This document shows, piece after piece, positions 22,891-31,658 of a DNA stretch of 64,000 nt. Numbering within the stretch: position 1 is the first letter of the stretch; the number at the start of each line of letters is the position of its first letter. The notes beneath the pieces are model-generated. The model searched no databases. It worked only from the letters and a program-made list of their open reading frames with translations, and was not told the DNA's origin. A program made the position numbers and the translations under genes. Origin of the DNA: Xanthomonas sacchari (lineage in GTDB: Bacteria; Pseudomonadota; Gammaproteobacteria; Xanthomonadales; Xanthomonadaceae). The DNA is taken from contig NZ_CP132343.1 in NCBI RefSeq assembly GCF_040529065.1, positions 3,286,001-3,350,000 on the forward strand, given 5' to 3'.

Positions 22891-23934
22891 ATGACCCAGC
22901 CGTGCATTCTCTGTGTCGACGACGAACCCAGCAACCTGGCGCTGATCCGGCAGTTGCTGCGCGAGGACTATGCGCTGGTGTTCGCAAAGAACGGCGCCGA
23001 AGCGCTGCGCGGGGTGGCCAAGCATCGCCCGGCGCTGATCCTGCTCGACGTCGACCTGCCCGACGTCGACGGCTACACCCTGGCCCGCACGCTCAAGCAA
23101 GATGCGCGCAGCGCGGCGATCCCGATCATCTTCGTCACCGGCAAGGACAAGGACGCCGACGAGAGCATCGGCTTCGACGCCGGCGGCGTCGACTACATCA
23201 CCAAGCCGTATTCGCCGAGCATTCTGCGCGCGCGGGTGCGCACCCACCTGTCGCTGGTCAGCGCCGCCAGCCTCGCCGACAGCCACCGCGCCGCGATCGA
23301 GATGCTGGGCATGGCCGGCCACTACAGCGACTCGGACACCGGCACCCATATCTGGCGCATGGCCGCCTACGCCCGCGCGCTGGCGCTGGCCGCGGGCTGG
23401 TCGCGCGAGGACGCCGACCTGCTGGAACAGGCCGCGCCGATGCACGACACCGGCAAGATCGGCATCCCCGATGCGGTGCTGAAAAAGCCCGGGCCGCTGG
23501 ATGCGGACGAGTGGCAGGTGATGAAGCGGCACCCGCGGATCGGCTACGACATCCTCAGCCGCAGCAGCGCGCCACTGTTCCGCCTCGCCGCCGAGGTGTC
23601 CCTGTACCACCACGAGCACTGGGACGGCGGCGGCTACCCGGCCGGCGTGTCGGGCACGCAGATTCCCGAATCGGCGCGGATCGTGGCAGTGGCCGACGTG
23701 TTCGATGCCCTCACCTCGCCGCGCCCGTACAAGGCGCCGTGGACGCTGGAGCAGGCGATGGAACTGTTCCGCGACAAGTCCGGCAGCCAGTTCGAGCCAC
23801 GCCTGGTCGCGTTGTTCGAGGCGATCCTGCCGCAGATCCTGCAGATCCAGGCGTACTGGAACGAACGCGAGGGCGAGGACGACCCGCCGCCGCGCGGCAA
23901 GGCGCAGGCCGCGTTGCGGCAGCACGGCGGCTGA
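22891..23934 (+). CDS. Response regulator with HD-GYP c-di-GMP phosphodiesterase domain (RpfG-like)
   Basis: A 347-residue cytoplasmic regulator. An N-terminal receiver (residues 1-120, phospho-acceptor D53 in LLDVDLPDVDG, KPYSPSILRARV switch region) is joined to an HD-GYP domain (about 150-320) with the metal-binding H185-D186 in MHDTGKIGIPDAVLKKPG, HPRIGYDIL, HHEHWDGGGYPAG with the GYP motif at 248-250, and VADVFDALTSPRPYK. All catalytic residues seen in active enzymes of this family are present, so it should hydrolyse c-di-GMP. It lies 20 bp after the hybrid kinase. It resembles RpfG in layout, but no rpfC or rpfF is here, so it is a separate system. Confidence 0.93.
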   Translation: MTQPCILCVDDEPSNLALIRQLLREDYALVFAKNGAEALRGVAKHRPALILLDVDLPDVDGYTLARTLKQDARSAAIPIIFVTGKDKDADESIGFDAGGVDYITKPYSPSILRARVRTHLSLVSAASLADSHRAAIEMLGMAGHYSDSDTGTHIWRMAAYARALALAAGWSREDADLLEQAAPMHDTGKIGIPDAVLKKPGPLDADEWQVMKRHPRIGYDILSRSSAPLFRLAAEVSLYHHEHWDGGGYPAGVSGTQIPESARIVAVADVFDALTSPRPYKAPWTLEQAMELFRDKSGSQFEPRLVALFEAILPQILQIQAYWNEREGEDDPPPRGKAQAALRQHGG

Positions 23935-23940
23935 TACACG

Positions 23941-24134
23941 CCCCTCTCCCCCGGGAGAGGGGTTGGGGTGAGGGGATGACGCGAAGCGACGCGCAGAGAT
24001 TGAGGACACGAGGCTTCGCCCGTCCCCTCGCCCGCCCCTTCGGGGCACCCTCTCCCGGATGGAGAAGGAACAGCGCACTACGCGCCGCGATGGGCGTTAC
24101 CGGTAACGCCCATCGCGGCTGAAGCCGCTCCTAC
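23941..24134. repeat. Repeat cluster with a perfect 34-bp palindrome
   Basis: CCCCTCTCC...GGAGAGGGGTTGGGGTGAGGG at 23941-23974 is a copy of the element that makes up the 54664-55626 array. A perfect palindrome of 34 bp (17-bp arms, centre between 24101 and 24102) spans 24085-24118 and runs into a GGCTGAAGCCGCTCCTAC half element. This structure lies between the convergent HD-GYP and rlmKL genes and could act as a bidirectional transcript end. Confidence 0.8.
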
Positions 24135-24160
24135 AGAAAAGCACACGAAGCGCCGCGCGC

Positions 24161-26335
24161 TCAGCGCCGCTGCAGACGCCAGGCGCGATGGATGCGCGGG
24201 TTGCGCTCGAAATCCGGATCGATGGTCTGCGCGCTGATCTCCTCGCACACCGCGAACTCGGCCAGCGCGTTCTCGTCCAGCTTGAAGCGGCGGAAGTTGT
24301 TGGAGAAGTACAGTACGCCCTCGGGCATCAACCGCGCCACCGCCGCGCGCAACAGCCGCACGTGCTCGCGCTGGATATCGAAATCCTCGGCGCGCGCGGA
24401 GTTGGAGAAGGTCGGCGGGTCGCAGAAGATCACGTCGTAGCGGTTCTTCTCCGCCTCCAGCCAGCTCAGCGCGTCGGCCTGCACCAGCCGGTGCTGGGCG
24501 CCGCCCTTGCCGTTGAACGCGAGGTTGTCGGCGCACCACTGCAGGTAGGTACCGGACAGGTCCACGCTGGTGGTGGAATCGGCGCCGGCCACCGCCGCCT
24601 GCACGCTGGCCACGCCGGTGTAGCAGAACAGGTTGAGGAAGCGCTTGCCGCGCGCCTGCTGCGCCATCACCCCGCGCAGCGGGCGGTGATCGAGGAACAG
24701 CCCGGTATCCAGATAATCGAACAGGTTCACCCGCAGAAGCGCATCGTGCTCGCGCACCACCAGGAACTCGCCGCGCTGCTCGAAGCGGCCGTACTTGCTG
24801 CCGCCCTTGCCGCGCTCGCGGGTCTTCAGCGCCACCTGTTCGGCCGGCACCGCGAACACCTCGCGCGCGGCCGCCAGCAGTTCGTTGCGACGGCGCCGCA
24901 CGTCCGCGTCGGGAATGCTGTCCGGCGCCGCGTACTCCTGCACGTGCAGGAAGGTGCGCGCCTGGCCGCCGTCCTCCTGGTACACGTCGATCGCCGCCGC
25001 GTACTCGGGCAGGTCGGCGTCGTAGGCGCGGTAGCAACTGATCCCCGCCCGCGCGCGCCAGGTCTTGAACTTGCGCAGATTCTTGCGCAGGCGATTGGCC
25101 ACCATCTGCGCACCGTCGCTGAGCGCGCGCGGCTCCTCGGTGGCGCCGGCGCGCGGCGCGACCGCGATCGGGTCGCAGACGATCAACGGGCACTCCAGCG
25201 CGCCGTTGAACATCTGGTACTTCTTGGCCGCACGCAGGCCGGTGGCATAGGCCAGTTCGTCGCTGCCGCACAGCAGGCTGGCGCGCCACTGCGGCACCGC
25301 GCGCTTGAGCGCATCGCCCAGGCGCCGGTACAGCGCCGCGTCGGCGGCCAGGCGCTCATCGTAGGGCGGGTTGCACACCACCGTGCCCAACGCCTGCGCC
25401 GGCGCAGGCAACGCGGCGACGTCGTGCACGGCGAAGGCGATCGCCTCGGCCACGCCGGCGGCCTGCGCGTTCTCGCGCGCCGCGCGCAGCGCATGCGGGT
25501 CAAGGTCGCTGCCGTACAGCACCGGGCGCAATGCGGCGCGGCCGGTCTGGGCCCGCTGCCGCGCCTCGGCCAGCAGCGTGCGCCAGGCCGCCACGTCGAA
25601 CCCCAGCCAGCGGCTCGGCGTGGCGTCGGCATCGGTGTCGCCGCGCTGCTGCGCCGCCAGCTCGCCGCGCAGCAGGCCCGGCGCGACATCGGCGGCCATC
25701 AGCGCGCCTTCGATCAGCAGCGTGCCGCTGCCGCACATCGGATCCAGCAGCCCGCCCCCCTGCGCATACAGCGCCGGCCACTGCCCGCGCAGCAGCACCG
25801 CCGCGGCCAGGTTCTCCTTCAGCGGCGCCTCGTTCTGCGCCTGGCGCCAGCCGCGCCGGTGCAGCGAGCCGCCGCCCAGGTCCACCGACAGCGTGGCGCG
25901 GCCCTTGCGCAGCGACAGGTTCAAGCGCAGGTCCGGGTGCTCCACATCCACTGACGGCCGCTCCAGTCCCTCGCCGCGCAGCGTGTCCACCACCGCGTCC
26001 TTGACCCGCTGCGCGGCGAAGCGCGCGTGGGTGATGCCGGTGCCGGACACATGCGCGTCCACCGCCAGGGTGTGCTGCGGCGCCAGATGGCTGCGCCACG
26101 GCAGCGCGGCCACGCCGGCGTACAGCGCCGCCTCGTCGGGGCAGTCGAAGGACTGCAACGGCCACAGCACGCGGCTGGCCAGGCGCGACCACAGCACCGC
26201 GCGCTGCGCGTCCTGCAGGCTGCCTTCGGCATTGACCCCGGCGACGGTGGCGGTGGCCTTGGCCACGCCGAGCGCGAGCAGTTCATCGACGAGCAGGTAT
26301 TCCAGGCCCTTGGCGCAGGAGACGAAGAATTTCAC
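24161..26335 (-). CDS. rlmL: Bifunctional 23S rRNA methyltransferase RlmKL
   Basis: A 724-residue fusion enzyme that in E. coli makes m2G2445 (RlmL half) and m7G2069 (RlmK half) of 23S rRNA. The N-terminal half has a THUMP domain ([37 protein letters not shown]) and methyltransferase motifs [25 protein letters not shown] and [11 protein letters not shown]. The C-terminal half has [41 protein letters not shown] and [18 protein letters not shown]. Full length for the family. The start is GTG (26333-26335), placed directly before KFFVSCAKG where homologues begin; no stronger start is seen upstream. Confidence 0.95.
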   Translation of the reverse strand: MKFFVSCAKGLEYLLVDELLALGVAKATATVAGVNAEGSLQDAQRAVLWSRLASRVLWPLQSFDCPDEAALYAGVAALPWRSHLAPQHTLAVDAHVSGTGITHARFAAQRVKDAVVDTLRGEGLERPSVDVEHPDLRLNLSLRKGRATLSVDLGGGSLHRRGWRQAQNEAPLKENLAAAVLLRGQWPALYAQGGGLLDPMCGSGTLLIEGALMAADVAPGLLRGELAAQQRGDTDADATPSRWLGFDVAAWRTLLAEARQRAQTGRAALRPVLYGSDLDPHALRAARENAQAAGVAEAIAFAVHDVAALPAPAQALGTVVCNPPYDERLAADAALYRRLGDALKRAVPQWRASLLCGSDELAYATGLRAAKKYQMFNGALECPLIVCDPIAVAPRAGATEEPRALSDGAQMVANRLRKNLRKFKTWRARAGISCYRAYDADLPEYAAAIDVYQEDGGQARTFLHVQEYAAPDSIPDADVRRRRNELLAAAREVFAVPAEQVALKTRERGKGGSKYGRFEQRGEFLVVREHDALLRVNLFDYLDTGLFLDHRPLRGVMAQQARGKRFLNLFCYTGVASVQAAVAGADSTTSVDLSGTYLQWCADNLAFNGKGGAQHRLVQADALSWLEAEKNRYDVIFCDPPTFSNSARAEDFDIQREHVRLLRAAVARLMPEGVLYFSNNFRRFKLDENALAEFAVCEEISAQTIDPDFERNPRIHRAWRLQRR

Positions 26336-26643
26336 GGAAGGCGGACCACAAGGGACAGGAAAGGGCGCCACGGGCACGACGGCCGCAGGGGCCATCCAAG
26401 GCACACGACAGACTGCGGGCGGTTGCGCAGCGCCTGCGACGGCATGGCGCGTCGCGGAGGCGCGCGACAGGACGCCCACGCACGCCATCGAAACGCGGCG
26501 CAGAATAGCACAGCGGCTCCGGCCGCCCCGGCCGCGCCAAGACGACGACCGATGAGCGCGCGCCCCGACGAGCACGGTCGCCCCCTGCCCCGCCCGCCAC
26601 GCTCGCCCTCCATGGCCGACCACGACAACGGCGCCGTATCCGC
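26336..26643. other. Intergenic region, no gene recognised
   Basis: 308 bp between rlmKL and the ABC-F gene. Reading frames here are arginine/alanine-rich and lack family features or ribosome-binding sites. It presumably holds the rlmKL promoter; an AGAATAGCAC stretch near 26502 could contain a -10. Confidence 0.5.
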
Positions 26644-28257
26644 TCACCACGGCGTCAGCCGCCACGCCTCGGCGTCGGCCTGCAAGCGCTGCTGCAGGCG
26701 CAATGCGTCGAGAAAGTCCGCATCGTGCGACACCACCAGCAGCGCGCCGGGATACTGCAGCAGCACGGCGCGCAAGGCGTCGCGGGCCTCGCGGTCCAGG
26801 TGGTTGTCCGGCTCGTCCAGCAACAGCAGTTCGGCCGGCGGCGTGCGGTAGAAGGCACAGGCCAGCGCGGTCTTCAGCCGCTCGCCGCCGCTGAGCTGGG
26901 CGCAGGGTACGCCGATGCGCTGCGCGTCCAGGCCGAGCAGGGCCAGCCGCGTGCGCAAGTCGGCGAGCGCGATGCCGGGCGCGGCGGCCTGCACCTGCGC
27001 CAGCGCGGTGGCGTCCGGGTCCAGCGCCGCCAACGACTGGTCCAGGTAGGCGCTGGCGGCGCGCACCCGGCAGGTGCCGGACAGCGCCGCTACCTGCCCG
27101 GCCAGCAGCCGCAGCAGGGTCGACTTGCCGCTGCCGTTGGCCCCGACCACGCCGATGCGTGTGCCACCCTGCACCACCAGGTCCAGCGGCTGCCGCGTCG
27201 CCGGCGCGAACGGCAGCCGCACTGCCTGCAGCTCGACCAGGCGACGGCTGGCCGCCTCGGCCGACGGCGGCGCGAACAGCGCCACCGGCGCGTCCGGCTG
27301 CACATGGCGCGCGGCCTCGGCGATGCGTGCCAGGCTGCGCGCCTGGGTGGCCTGATGGTCGCGCACGCGCTTGCCGGCGCTGTCCTGGCTGCGCTGTTTC
27401 TGCCGGCCGAGCAGGATCGGCGCCTGATTGGCCGCGCCGGCCTGCTGCCGCCCGCGCGCACTGCGCCGTTGCTGCCGGTCGTGCTGCGCCTGCCAGGCGG
27501 CGTTGTCGCGCGCGTGCTGCAGCTTGTACTGGGCCAGTTCGGCCTGCGCGGCGTCGCGCTCGCGTGCCCGGCACTGCAGGTAGAACGCGTAGTCGCCGCC
27601 GTAGTCGCGCAGCCCGCCGGGCGACAGTTCCAGCGTGCGCTGCATGTCCTGCAGCAGCAGCGCATCGTGGCTGATCACCAGCAGGCCGCCCGGCCAGCGC
27701 TGCAGCGCCTCGCGCAGGCGCTGCCGCTGCGCCGCGTCCAGGTGCAGGGTCGGCTCGTCCAGGATCAGCGCATCGGCCTCGGCCAGCCAGGCGCCGATCA
27801 GCGCCACCCGCATCGCCTCGCCGCCGCTGAGCGTGGTGGCCAGGCGGTGCGGCTCCAGCGCGCCCAGGTCGTGCGCGTGCAGTTGTGCCTGCAGGCGCTG
27901 GGCGATGTCCCAGCGCTCGCCGAGCGTGTCGAAATCCGCCGCGTCGGCGCTGCCGGCCTCGATCCGCGCCAACGCCCGCAACGCCGCGCCCACCCCAGCC
28001 AGATCGGCGACGGTGGCGTGCGGCGCCGGCGCGATCTGCTGCGGCAAGTAATGCAGGCGACCGTGGCGCACGCAGCGCCCGGCGCTGGGTGTCAGTTCGC
28101 CGGCGAGCAGGCGCGCGAACATGCTCTTGCCGACGCCATTGCGGCCCACCAGGCCGGTAGGCCGCGCATCGAGCGCGAAGTGCAGATCGGAAAACAGGGT
28201 CCTGCCACCGGGCAGGAGGTACGTCGCGCCGTCCAGCGCAAGCAGCGGATGCGTCAT
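26644..28257 (-). CDS. ABC-F family ATPase
   Basis: A 537-residue soluble protein with two ABC domains and no membrane segment. Walker A motifs are GRNGVGKS (about residue 40) and GANGSGKS (about 345); signatures are [11 protein letters not shown] and [11 protein letters not shown]; Walker B motifs are [12 protein letters not shown] and [12 protein letters not shown]. The inter-domain linker is long, helical and rich in Arg and Gln ([22 protein letters not shown]). ABC-F proteins act on the ribosome as translation factors or antibiotic-resistance proteins; the subclass cannot be settled here. GGAGG precedes the ATG at 28255-28257. It is probably monocistronic. Confidence 0.92.
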   Translation of the reverse strand: MTHPLLALDGATYLLPGGRTLFSDLHFALDARPTGLVGRNGVGKSMFARLLAGELTPSAGRCVRHGRLHYLPQQIAPAPHATVADLAGVGAALRALARIEAGSADAADFDTLGERWDIAQRLQAQLHAHDLGALEPHRLATTLSGGEAMRVALIGAWLAEADALILDEPTLHLDAAQRQRLREALQRWPGGLLVISHDALLLQDMQRTLELSPGGLRDYGGDYAFYLQCRARERDAAQAELAQYKLQHARDNAAWQAQHDRQQRRSARGRQQAGAANQAPILLGRQKQRSQDSAGKRVRDHQATQARSLARIAEAARHVQPDAPVALFAPPSAEAASRRLVELQAVRLPFAPATRQPLDLVVQGGTRIGVVGANGSGKSTLLRLLAGQVAALSGTCRVRAASAYLDQSLAALDPDATALAQVQAAAPGIALADLRTRLALLGLDAQRIGVPCAQLSGGERLKTALACAFYRTPPAELLLLDEPDNHLDREARDALRAVLLQYPGALLVVSHDADFLDALRLQQRLQADAEAWRLTPW

Positions 28258-28423
28258 GGGAACCTCCATGGATGCCGGTCGTGCCCGCCGATCGCTCGGC
28301 AGGAAGGACAAAGGCCGTCGCGAAGACGGCGGCATCAATGGCGCATCGGCGTAGATCCTCGATGAAGGGGCGGGACGATGCTAGCGCATCCGACCCGCGC
28401 CGGGCGAGATCGCGCCGCGCGGC

Positions 28424-28945
28424 TCAGGGTGCGGACAGGAAGGCCGGGTGGTATTCCACCTCGGCCATCGGCGGCAGACGCTCGCCGAAGGCCAGCGCCT
28501 GGAAGGCCTCGACCGGCGCGCCCGGCAGGGTCAACCCCGGTTCCGGGCGGAACCCGAAGCGCGCGTAATACGCCGGATCGCCCAGCACCACGCAGCCGGC
28601 AGCGCCCAGCGCCTGCAACTGCGCCAGCGCCTCGCGCACCAGCCGCGCACCCAGGCCCTGGCGCTGGTGGCCCGGCCCCACCGACAGCGGGCCCAGGCCA
28701 TACCAGCCGCGGCTGCCGTCGGACAGGCTCACCGGCGACACCGCGACGTGGCCGACCACATAGCCCTCGTGCTCGATCACCAGCGACAGGGTCAGCGCGT
28801 CGTCCGCGCGCAGCCGTTCGATGATGTCCTGCTCGTCGTGGCGGCTGTGCGCGACGCGGAAGAAGGCGACCAGGGTCAGCGCCTCGATCGCTGCCGCGTC
28901 GGCCGGCCGCTCGGCGCGCAACAGCATGGCGTCGGCTGCGCTCAC
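28424..28945 (-). CDS. GNAT family N-acetyltransferase
   Basis: A 173-residue acetyl-CoA-dependent acetyltransferase. The GNAT core is clear: LRAERPADAAAIEAL, VGHVAVSPVSLSDGSRGWYGLGPLSVGPGHQRQGLGARLVREALAQL (with the Q/RxxGxG/A acetyl-CoA loop QRQGLGA), and GCVVLGDPAYYARFGFRPEPGLTLPG. This subgroup (YhbS-like) has no certain substrate. The GTG start (28943-28945) overlaps the hydrolase stop in a GTGA arrangement and has GGAG upstream; an alternative ATG at 28927 lacks a ribosome-binding site. It is the third gene of the MOSC-hydrolase-GNAT operon. Confidence 0.88.
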   Translation of the reverse strand: MSAADAMLLRAERPADAAAIEALTLVAFFRVAHSRHDEQDIIERLRADDALTLSLVIEHEGYVVGHVAVSPVSLSDGSRGWYGLGPLSVGPGHQRQGLGARLVREALAQLQALGAAGCVVLGDPAYYARFGFRPEPGLTLPGAPVEAFQALAFGERLPPMAEVEYHPAFLSAP

Positions 28946-29469
28946 AGGCGCTCCAGCAGCTCGGCGAAGGCCTGCGCCGAGGTCGCCACGTGCTCGCCCA
29001 GGCGATGCGTGTCGTCGACCAGCAGCAGCCGCGCCGCGCGCGCCTGCGCCCAGGCGATCACCTCGGCGGCGGGGATCAGTTCGTCGCGCCAGGCGTGCAC
29101 CACCGAGGTCGGCACCGGCGCCGCGTCCAGCGCCGGCATGTGCCCCATCCGCGTCGGCGGCACCATCAGGAACAGGCCGCGCACCGGCACGTGCAGCGAC
29201 ACCTGCGCGGCGATGTAGGCGCCGAGGCTGGACCCGGCCAGCACCAGCGGCCCGCGCTGCGCCGCCGCCTGTGCCAGTTCCAGCAGGCGCTGCAGGCGCG
29301 TCGGCACGTCGCCGAGCGGGCTGATGTCGCGGCGCGCGTCCAGGTCGGTGTAGTCCGGGCGCGAGTGGCTCCAGCCCAGGCGCTCCGCGACCTCGGCCAG
29401 CGCGGTCACCTTGATCGCGTCCGGCCCGCTCTCGAAGCCGTGCGACAGAATGCAGTGACCGCGGCTCAC
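28942..29469 (-). CDS. Alpha/beta hydrolase (YqiA/RBBP9-like)
   Basis: A 175-residue small serine hydrolase. MSRGHCILSHGFESGPDAIKVTALAEVAERLGW forms the first strand and oxyanion region, VLAGSSLGAYIAAQ is the nucleophile elbow (GSSLG, Ser), and the late DELIPAAEV and DDTHRLGEH segments offer the Asp and His of the triad. The substrate is unknown. The start is GTG (29467-29469), overlapping the MOSC stop by GTGA; the downstream GNAT gene repeats the same overlap, so the three proteins are translationally coupled. Confidence 0.85.
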   Translation of the reverse strand: MSRGHCILSHGFESGPDAIKVTALAEVAERLGWSHSRPDYTDLDARRDISPLGDVPTRLQRLLELAQAAAQRGPLVLAGSSLGAYIAAQVSLHVPVRGLFLMVPPTRMGHMPALDAAPVPTSVVHAWRDELIPAAEVIAWAQARAARLLLVDDTHRLGEHVATSAQAFAELLERL

Positions 29470-29957
29470 AGCGCCACCACCGCATCGCCGAGGCGCAGCG
29501 TGCCGCCCTGCACGATGCGCGCGCACAGGCCGCCGTGGCCACGCATGGCGTTGTAGCCGCCCGGGCCCAGCGCCTGCTCCATGCGCGAGCACGGATCGCA
29601 TGGCGCGATGCCTTCCAGTTCGACCTCGCCGATGCGGAAGCGGCGCCCCTTCAGGGCGATCAGCGGAATGCCGGAGACCACCACGTTGCGCCGCAGGGTC
29701 GCCGGCGCCACCGCAGCATGGCCGGCCAGCGCGGCGATCGCCGGCAGGTGTTCGGCCTGGATCAGGGTCACGCCGCGCTTGCCGTTGCGGCCGGCGTAGC
29801 GGTCGCCGTGCAGGCCGCCCTCGGTCTGCGCGGTGGCGGCGTCGACTTCGTGCATCGGCACGTCGCGCGCCGGGCGCAGGCCGATCCATTCCACGCGTCC
29901 GGCGCGCGGCAGTGTGGCCAGCAGAGTCGCCAGCGGGCTTTCGGAATTCAGGGTCAT
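29466..29957 (-). CDS. MOSC domain protein
   Basis: A 163-residue cytosolic MOSC-domain protein (VEWIGLRPARDVPMHEVDAATAQTEGGLHGDRYAGR, then GVTLIQAEHLPAI, RRNVVVSGIPLIALKGRRFRIGEVELEGIAPCDPCSRMEQALG). MOSC domains carry sulfur or molybdopterin to target enzymes; the GDRY stretch and the conserved cysteine (CDPCSRME) are present. No molybdoenzyme lies next to it. Its ATG is 22 bp from the start of the divergent amidase and has no Shine-Dalgarno; the shared palindromic -10 implies a leaderless message. Confidence 0.88.
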   Translation of the reverse strand: MTLNSESPLATLLATLPRAGRVEWIGLRPARDVPMHEVDAATAQTEGGLHGDRYAGRNGKRGVTLIQAEHLPAIAALAGHAAVAPATLRRNVVVSGIPLIALKGRRFRIGEVELEGIAPCDPCSRMEQALGPGGYNAMRGHGGLCARIVQGGTLRLGDAVVAL

Positions 29958-29963
29958 CGGCGA

Positions 29964-29973
29964 ATGCTAGCAT
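29964..29973. promoter_or_regulatory. Palindromic bidirectional -10 element (ATGCTAGCAT)
   Basis: A perfect 10-bp palindrome centred exactly between two divergent start codons. Read on either strand it offers TAGCAT, ending 6 nt before the ATG of the MOSC gene (29957) on one side and of the amidase gene (29980) on the other. With usual -10 to start spacing both messages would begin at the A of ATG, that is, leaderless. Neither start has a Shine-Dalgarno. Confidence 0.6.
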
Positions 29974-29979
29974 CCGCGC

Positions 29980-30570
29980 ATGTCGCCCACCTCGCCGTTG
30001 CCGATCCACGATGCGCCCCTGCCCTACGTCGGCCTGCTGCAGGAGCGTGCGCCGGACAGCATCACGCTGGCGGTGATCCACTGCACCGAGTTGCCGGACC
30101 TGGCCAGCGCGCGCCTGTACGGCGAGCGTGTGCTGTATCCATCGGGTACCGGCAACAGCGGCCACTTCTACATCGACCGCGACGGCAGCGTGCATCGCTA
30201 CGTGCCCGCGGAGCGCATCGCGCATCACGTGCGCGGCTACAACCCGCAGTCGCTGGGCATCGAACTGGTCAACCGCGGGCGCTATCCGCTGTGGCTGGAT
30301 TCGCGCCACCAGGCGATGCCCGAAGACTACCCCCCGGCGCAGATCCAGGCCCTGATCCGCTTGCTGCAGCAGTTGCGCGCGGAGTTGCCGCAGCTGCGCC
30401 ACATCGCCGGACACGAGGCGCTGGACCGCAGCCTGGAACCGGCCAGCGACGATCCGACGCGGCAGGTGCAGCGCAAGCTGGATCCGGGACCGCGCTTCCC
30501 CTGGCCGCAAGTACTGGAGGCGGTGGCGCTGGCGCCGTATGCGCCGCCCGCTGATCAAGCCTTGTCGTAG
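29980..30570 (+). CDS. N-acetylmuramoyl-L-alanine amidase (AmpD-like, Amidase_2)
   Basis: A 196-residue zinc amidase that would cut the bond between N-acetylmuramic acid and L-alanine in muropeptides. It lacks a signal peptide, so it is cytoplasmic like AmpD, which recycles anhydro-muropeptides. Markers: TLAVIHCTELPDL with the first zinc histidine, GTGNSGHFYIDRDGSVHRYVPAERIAHHVRGYNPQSLGIELVNRGRYP, and LRHIAGHEALDRSLEPASDDPTRQVQRKLDPGPRFPW carrying the late His/Asp region. Length agrees with AmpD (about 185). No ampE gene follows. It is divergent from the MOSC operon. Confidence 0.88.
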   Translation: MSPTSPLPIHDAPLPYVGLLQERAPDSITLAVIHCTELPDLASARLYGERVLYPSGTGNSGHFYIDRDGSVHRYVPAERIAHHVRGYNPQSLGIELVNRGRYPLWLDSRHQAMPEDYPPAQIQALIRLLQQLRAELPQLRHIAGHEALDRSLEPASDDPTRQVQRKLDPGPRFPWPQVLEAVALAPYAPPADQALS

Positions 30571-30622
30571 GAGCGGCTTCAGCCGCGGCCGGGCATTGCC
30601 GATCGCATCGGGTCGCGGCCGA
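30570..30622. repeat. Half copy of the GTAGGAGCGGCTTCAGCCGC element
   Basis: GTAGGAGCGGCTTCAGCCGC begins right at the end of the amidase gene. A degenerate inverse (GGGTCGCGGCCGA) follows at about 30611-30623, in the gap before the convergent DUF1684 gene. Confidence 0.7.
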
Positions 30623-30669
30623 TCCCGCAAAGCGACCGAGAACCAACCCAACAAGAGTGCCGCACGCGC

Positions 30670-31605
30670 TCAATGCGCGCCGACGTAGTTCTTCTCGCCG
30701 GCGGTCACCGGCACGTCCAGGCGATTGCCCACCGGCGCCAGCGGACACACCACGTGCGGGGTGAACGCGCACGGCGGGTTCTGCGCCAGGTTGAAGTCCA
30801 GCACGATGCGCTCGCCCTGCGGCGCCGGCACGAACAGATAACGAGCGCCGCCATAGCTCTCGCGGCCGCTGGTGCGGTCGGAGAACGGCAGGAACAGGCG
30901 CTGGCTGGCGCCGTCGCGCAGGACCTGCAGCTTGTAGCGCCGCCCCCGCAGCACGAACTCGGCGCTGCCGACCAGGGCCAGCGGCTGCGGCGTGCCGATC
31001 GAGGTGAGCAGCACCATCGCCTGCGGCGCCGGCACCGGATGCCAGTCGGCCACCACCCGCCACTGCGGATCGATCGGGAAGTAATCGATGCCGCGGAAGC
31101 GCGCGCGCGCCGGCGCCTGCGGATCGCGGAAGCGCCAGCCGAACAGGTTGCCGGTGCGCACCACGTAGAACTCCTGCGCCCCCAGCGCCAAGCGGGTCTG
31201 GGTGTCGTGCGCCGCGTCCGTCTCCAGGCGGCCACCGGCGAACGACTGGCCGTTCACCTGCACCGTCGCGTCCGCGGCGGGCTGGAAGTGCACGCCCTCC
31301 TGCAGATCCACCTGCAGCATGCCCAGATGCGCCGGGCCGGCCGGCAACTGAACGTCGTTGTCCGGTGCGCTGCCGACCCGGTGCACACCACTGTGCAACC
31401 GCCCGGAGCCGGTGAAACTCAACCAGCCCGACGGCGCGCGCAACGTCGCCAGGCGCTGCGCACGGTTGCGCTCCACCTCCTCGCGATAATGCGTGGCCGA
31501 TTGCGCGCGCGGCGAGGCATCGGCGCCATCGGCCGACGTGCGTCGCTCGCCGCAGGACGCCAGGCCCAGCATCAACGCCAGCCCGCAGGCCTCACGCCAG
31601 CGCAT
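30670..31605 (-). CDS. DUF1684 family lipoprotein
   Basis: A 311-residue protein that starts with a lipoprotein signal peptide (MRWREACGLALMLGLASCGE, lipobox LASC), so it is membrane-anchored on the periplasmic side. The body matches DUF1684: HYREEVERNRAQRLATLRAPSGWLSFTG, FRGIDYFPIDPQWRVVADW, SYGGARYLFVPAPQGERIVLDFNLAQNPPCAFTPHVVCPLAPVGNRLDVPVTAGEKNY. The final block with two cysteines is the most conserved part of the family. ATG at 31605 is preferred to the one at 31629 because it places the lipobox at the usual distance. Function unknown. Confidence 0.88.
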   Translation of the reverse strand: MRWREACGLALMLGLASCGERRTSADGADASPRAQSATHYREEVERNRAQRLATLRAPSGWLSFTGSGRLHSGVHRVGSAPDNDVQLPAGPAHLGMLQVDLQEGVHFQPAADATVQVNGQSFAGGRLETDAAHDTQTRLALGAQEFYVVRTGNLFGWRFRDPQAPARARFRGIDYFPIDPQWRVVADWHPVPAPQAMVLLTSIGTPQPLALVGSAEFVLRGRRYKLQVLRDGASQRLFLPFSDRTSGRESYGGARYLFVPAPQGERIVLDFNLAQNPPCAFTPHVVCPLAPVGNRLDVPVTAGEKNYVGAH

Positions 31606-31658
31606 GGTGCGGCCCCTGTCGCGCGCCATCGTGCATGCGTTCGGTGTGCGCCGCGGCC

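Noticed and set aside
26332-26628. 98-codon frame between rlmKL and the ABC-F gene
   Set aside because: Arg/Ala/Cys-rich composition, no ribosome-binding site and overlap with the probable rlmKL promoter.
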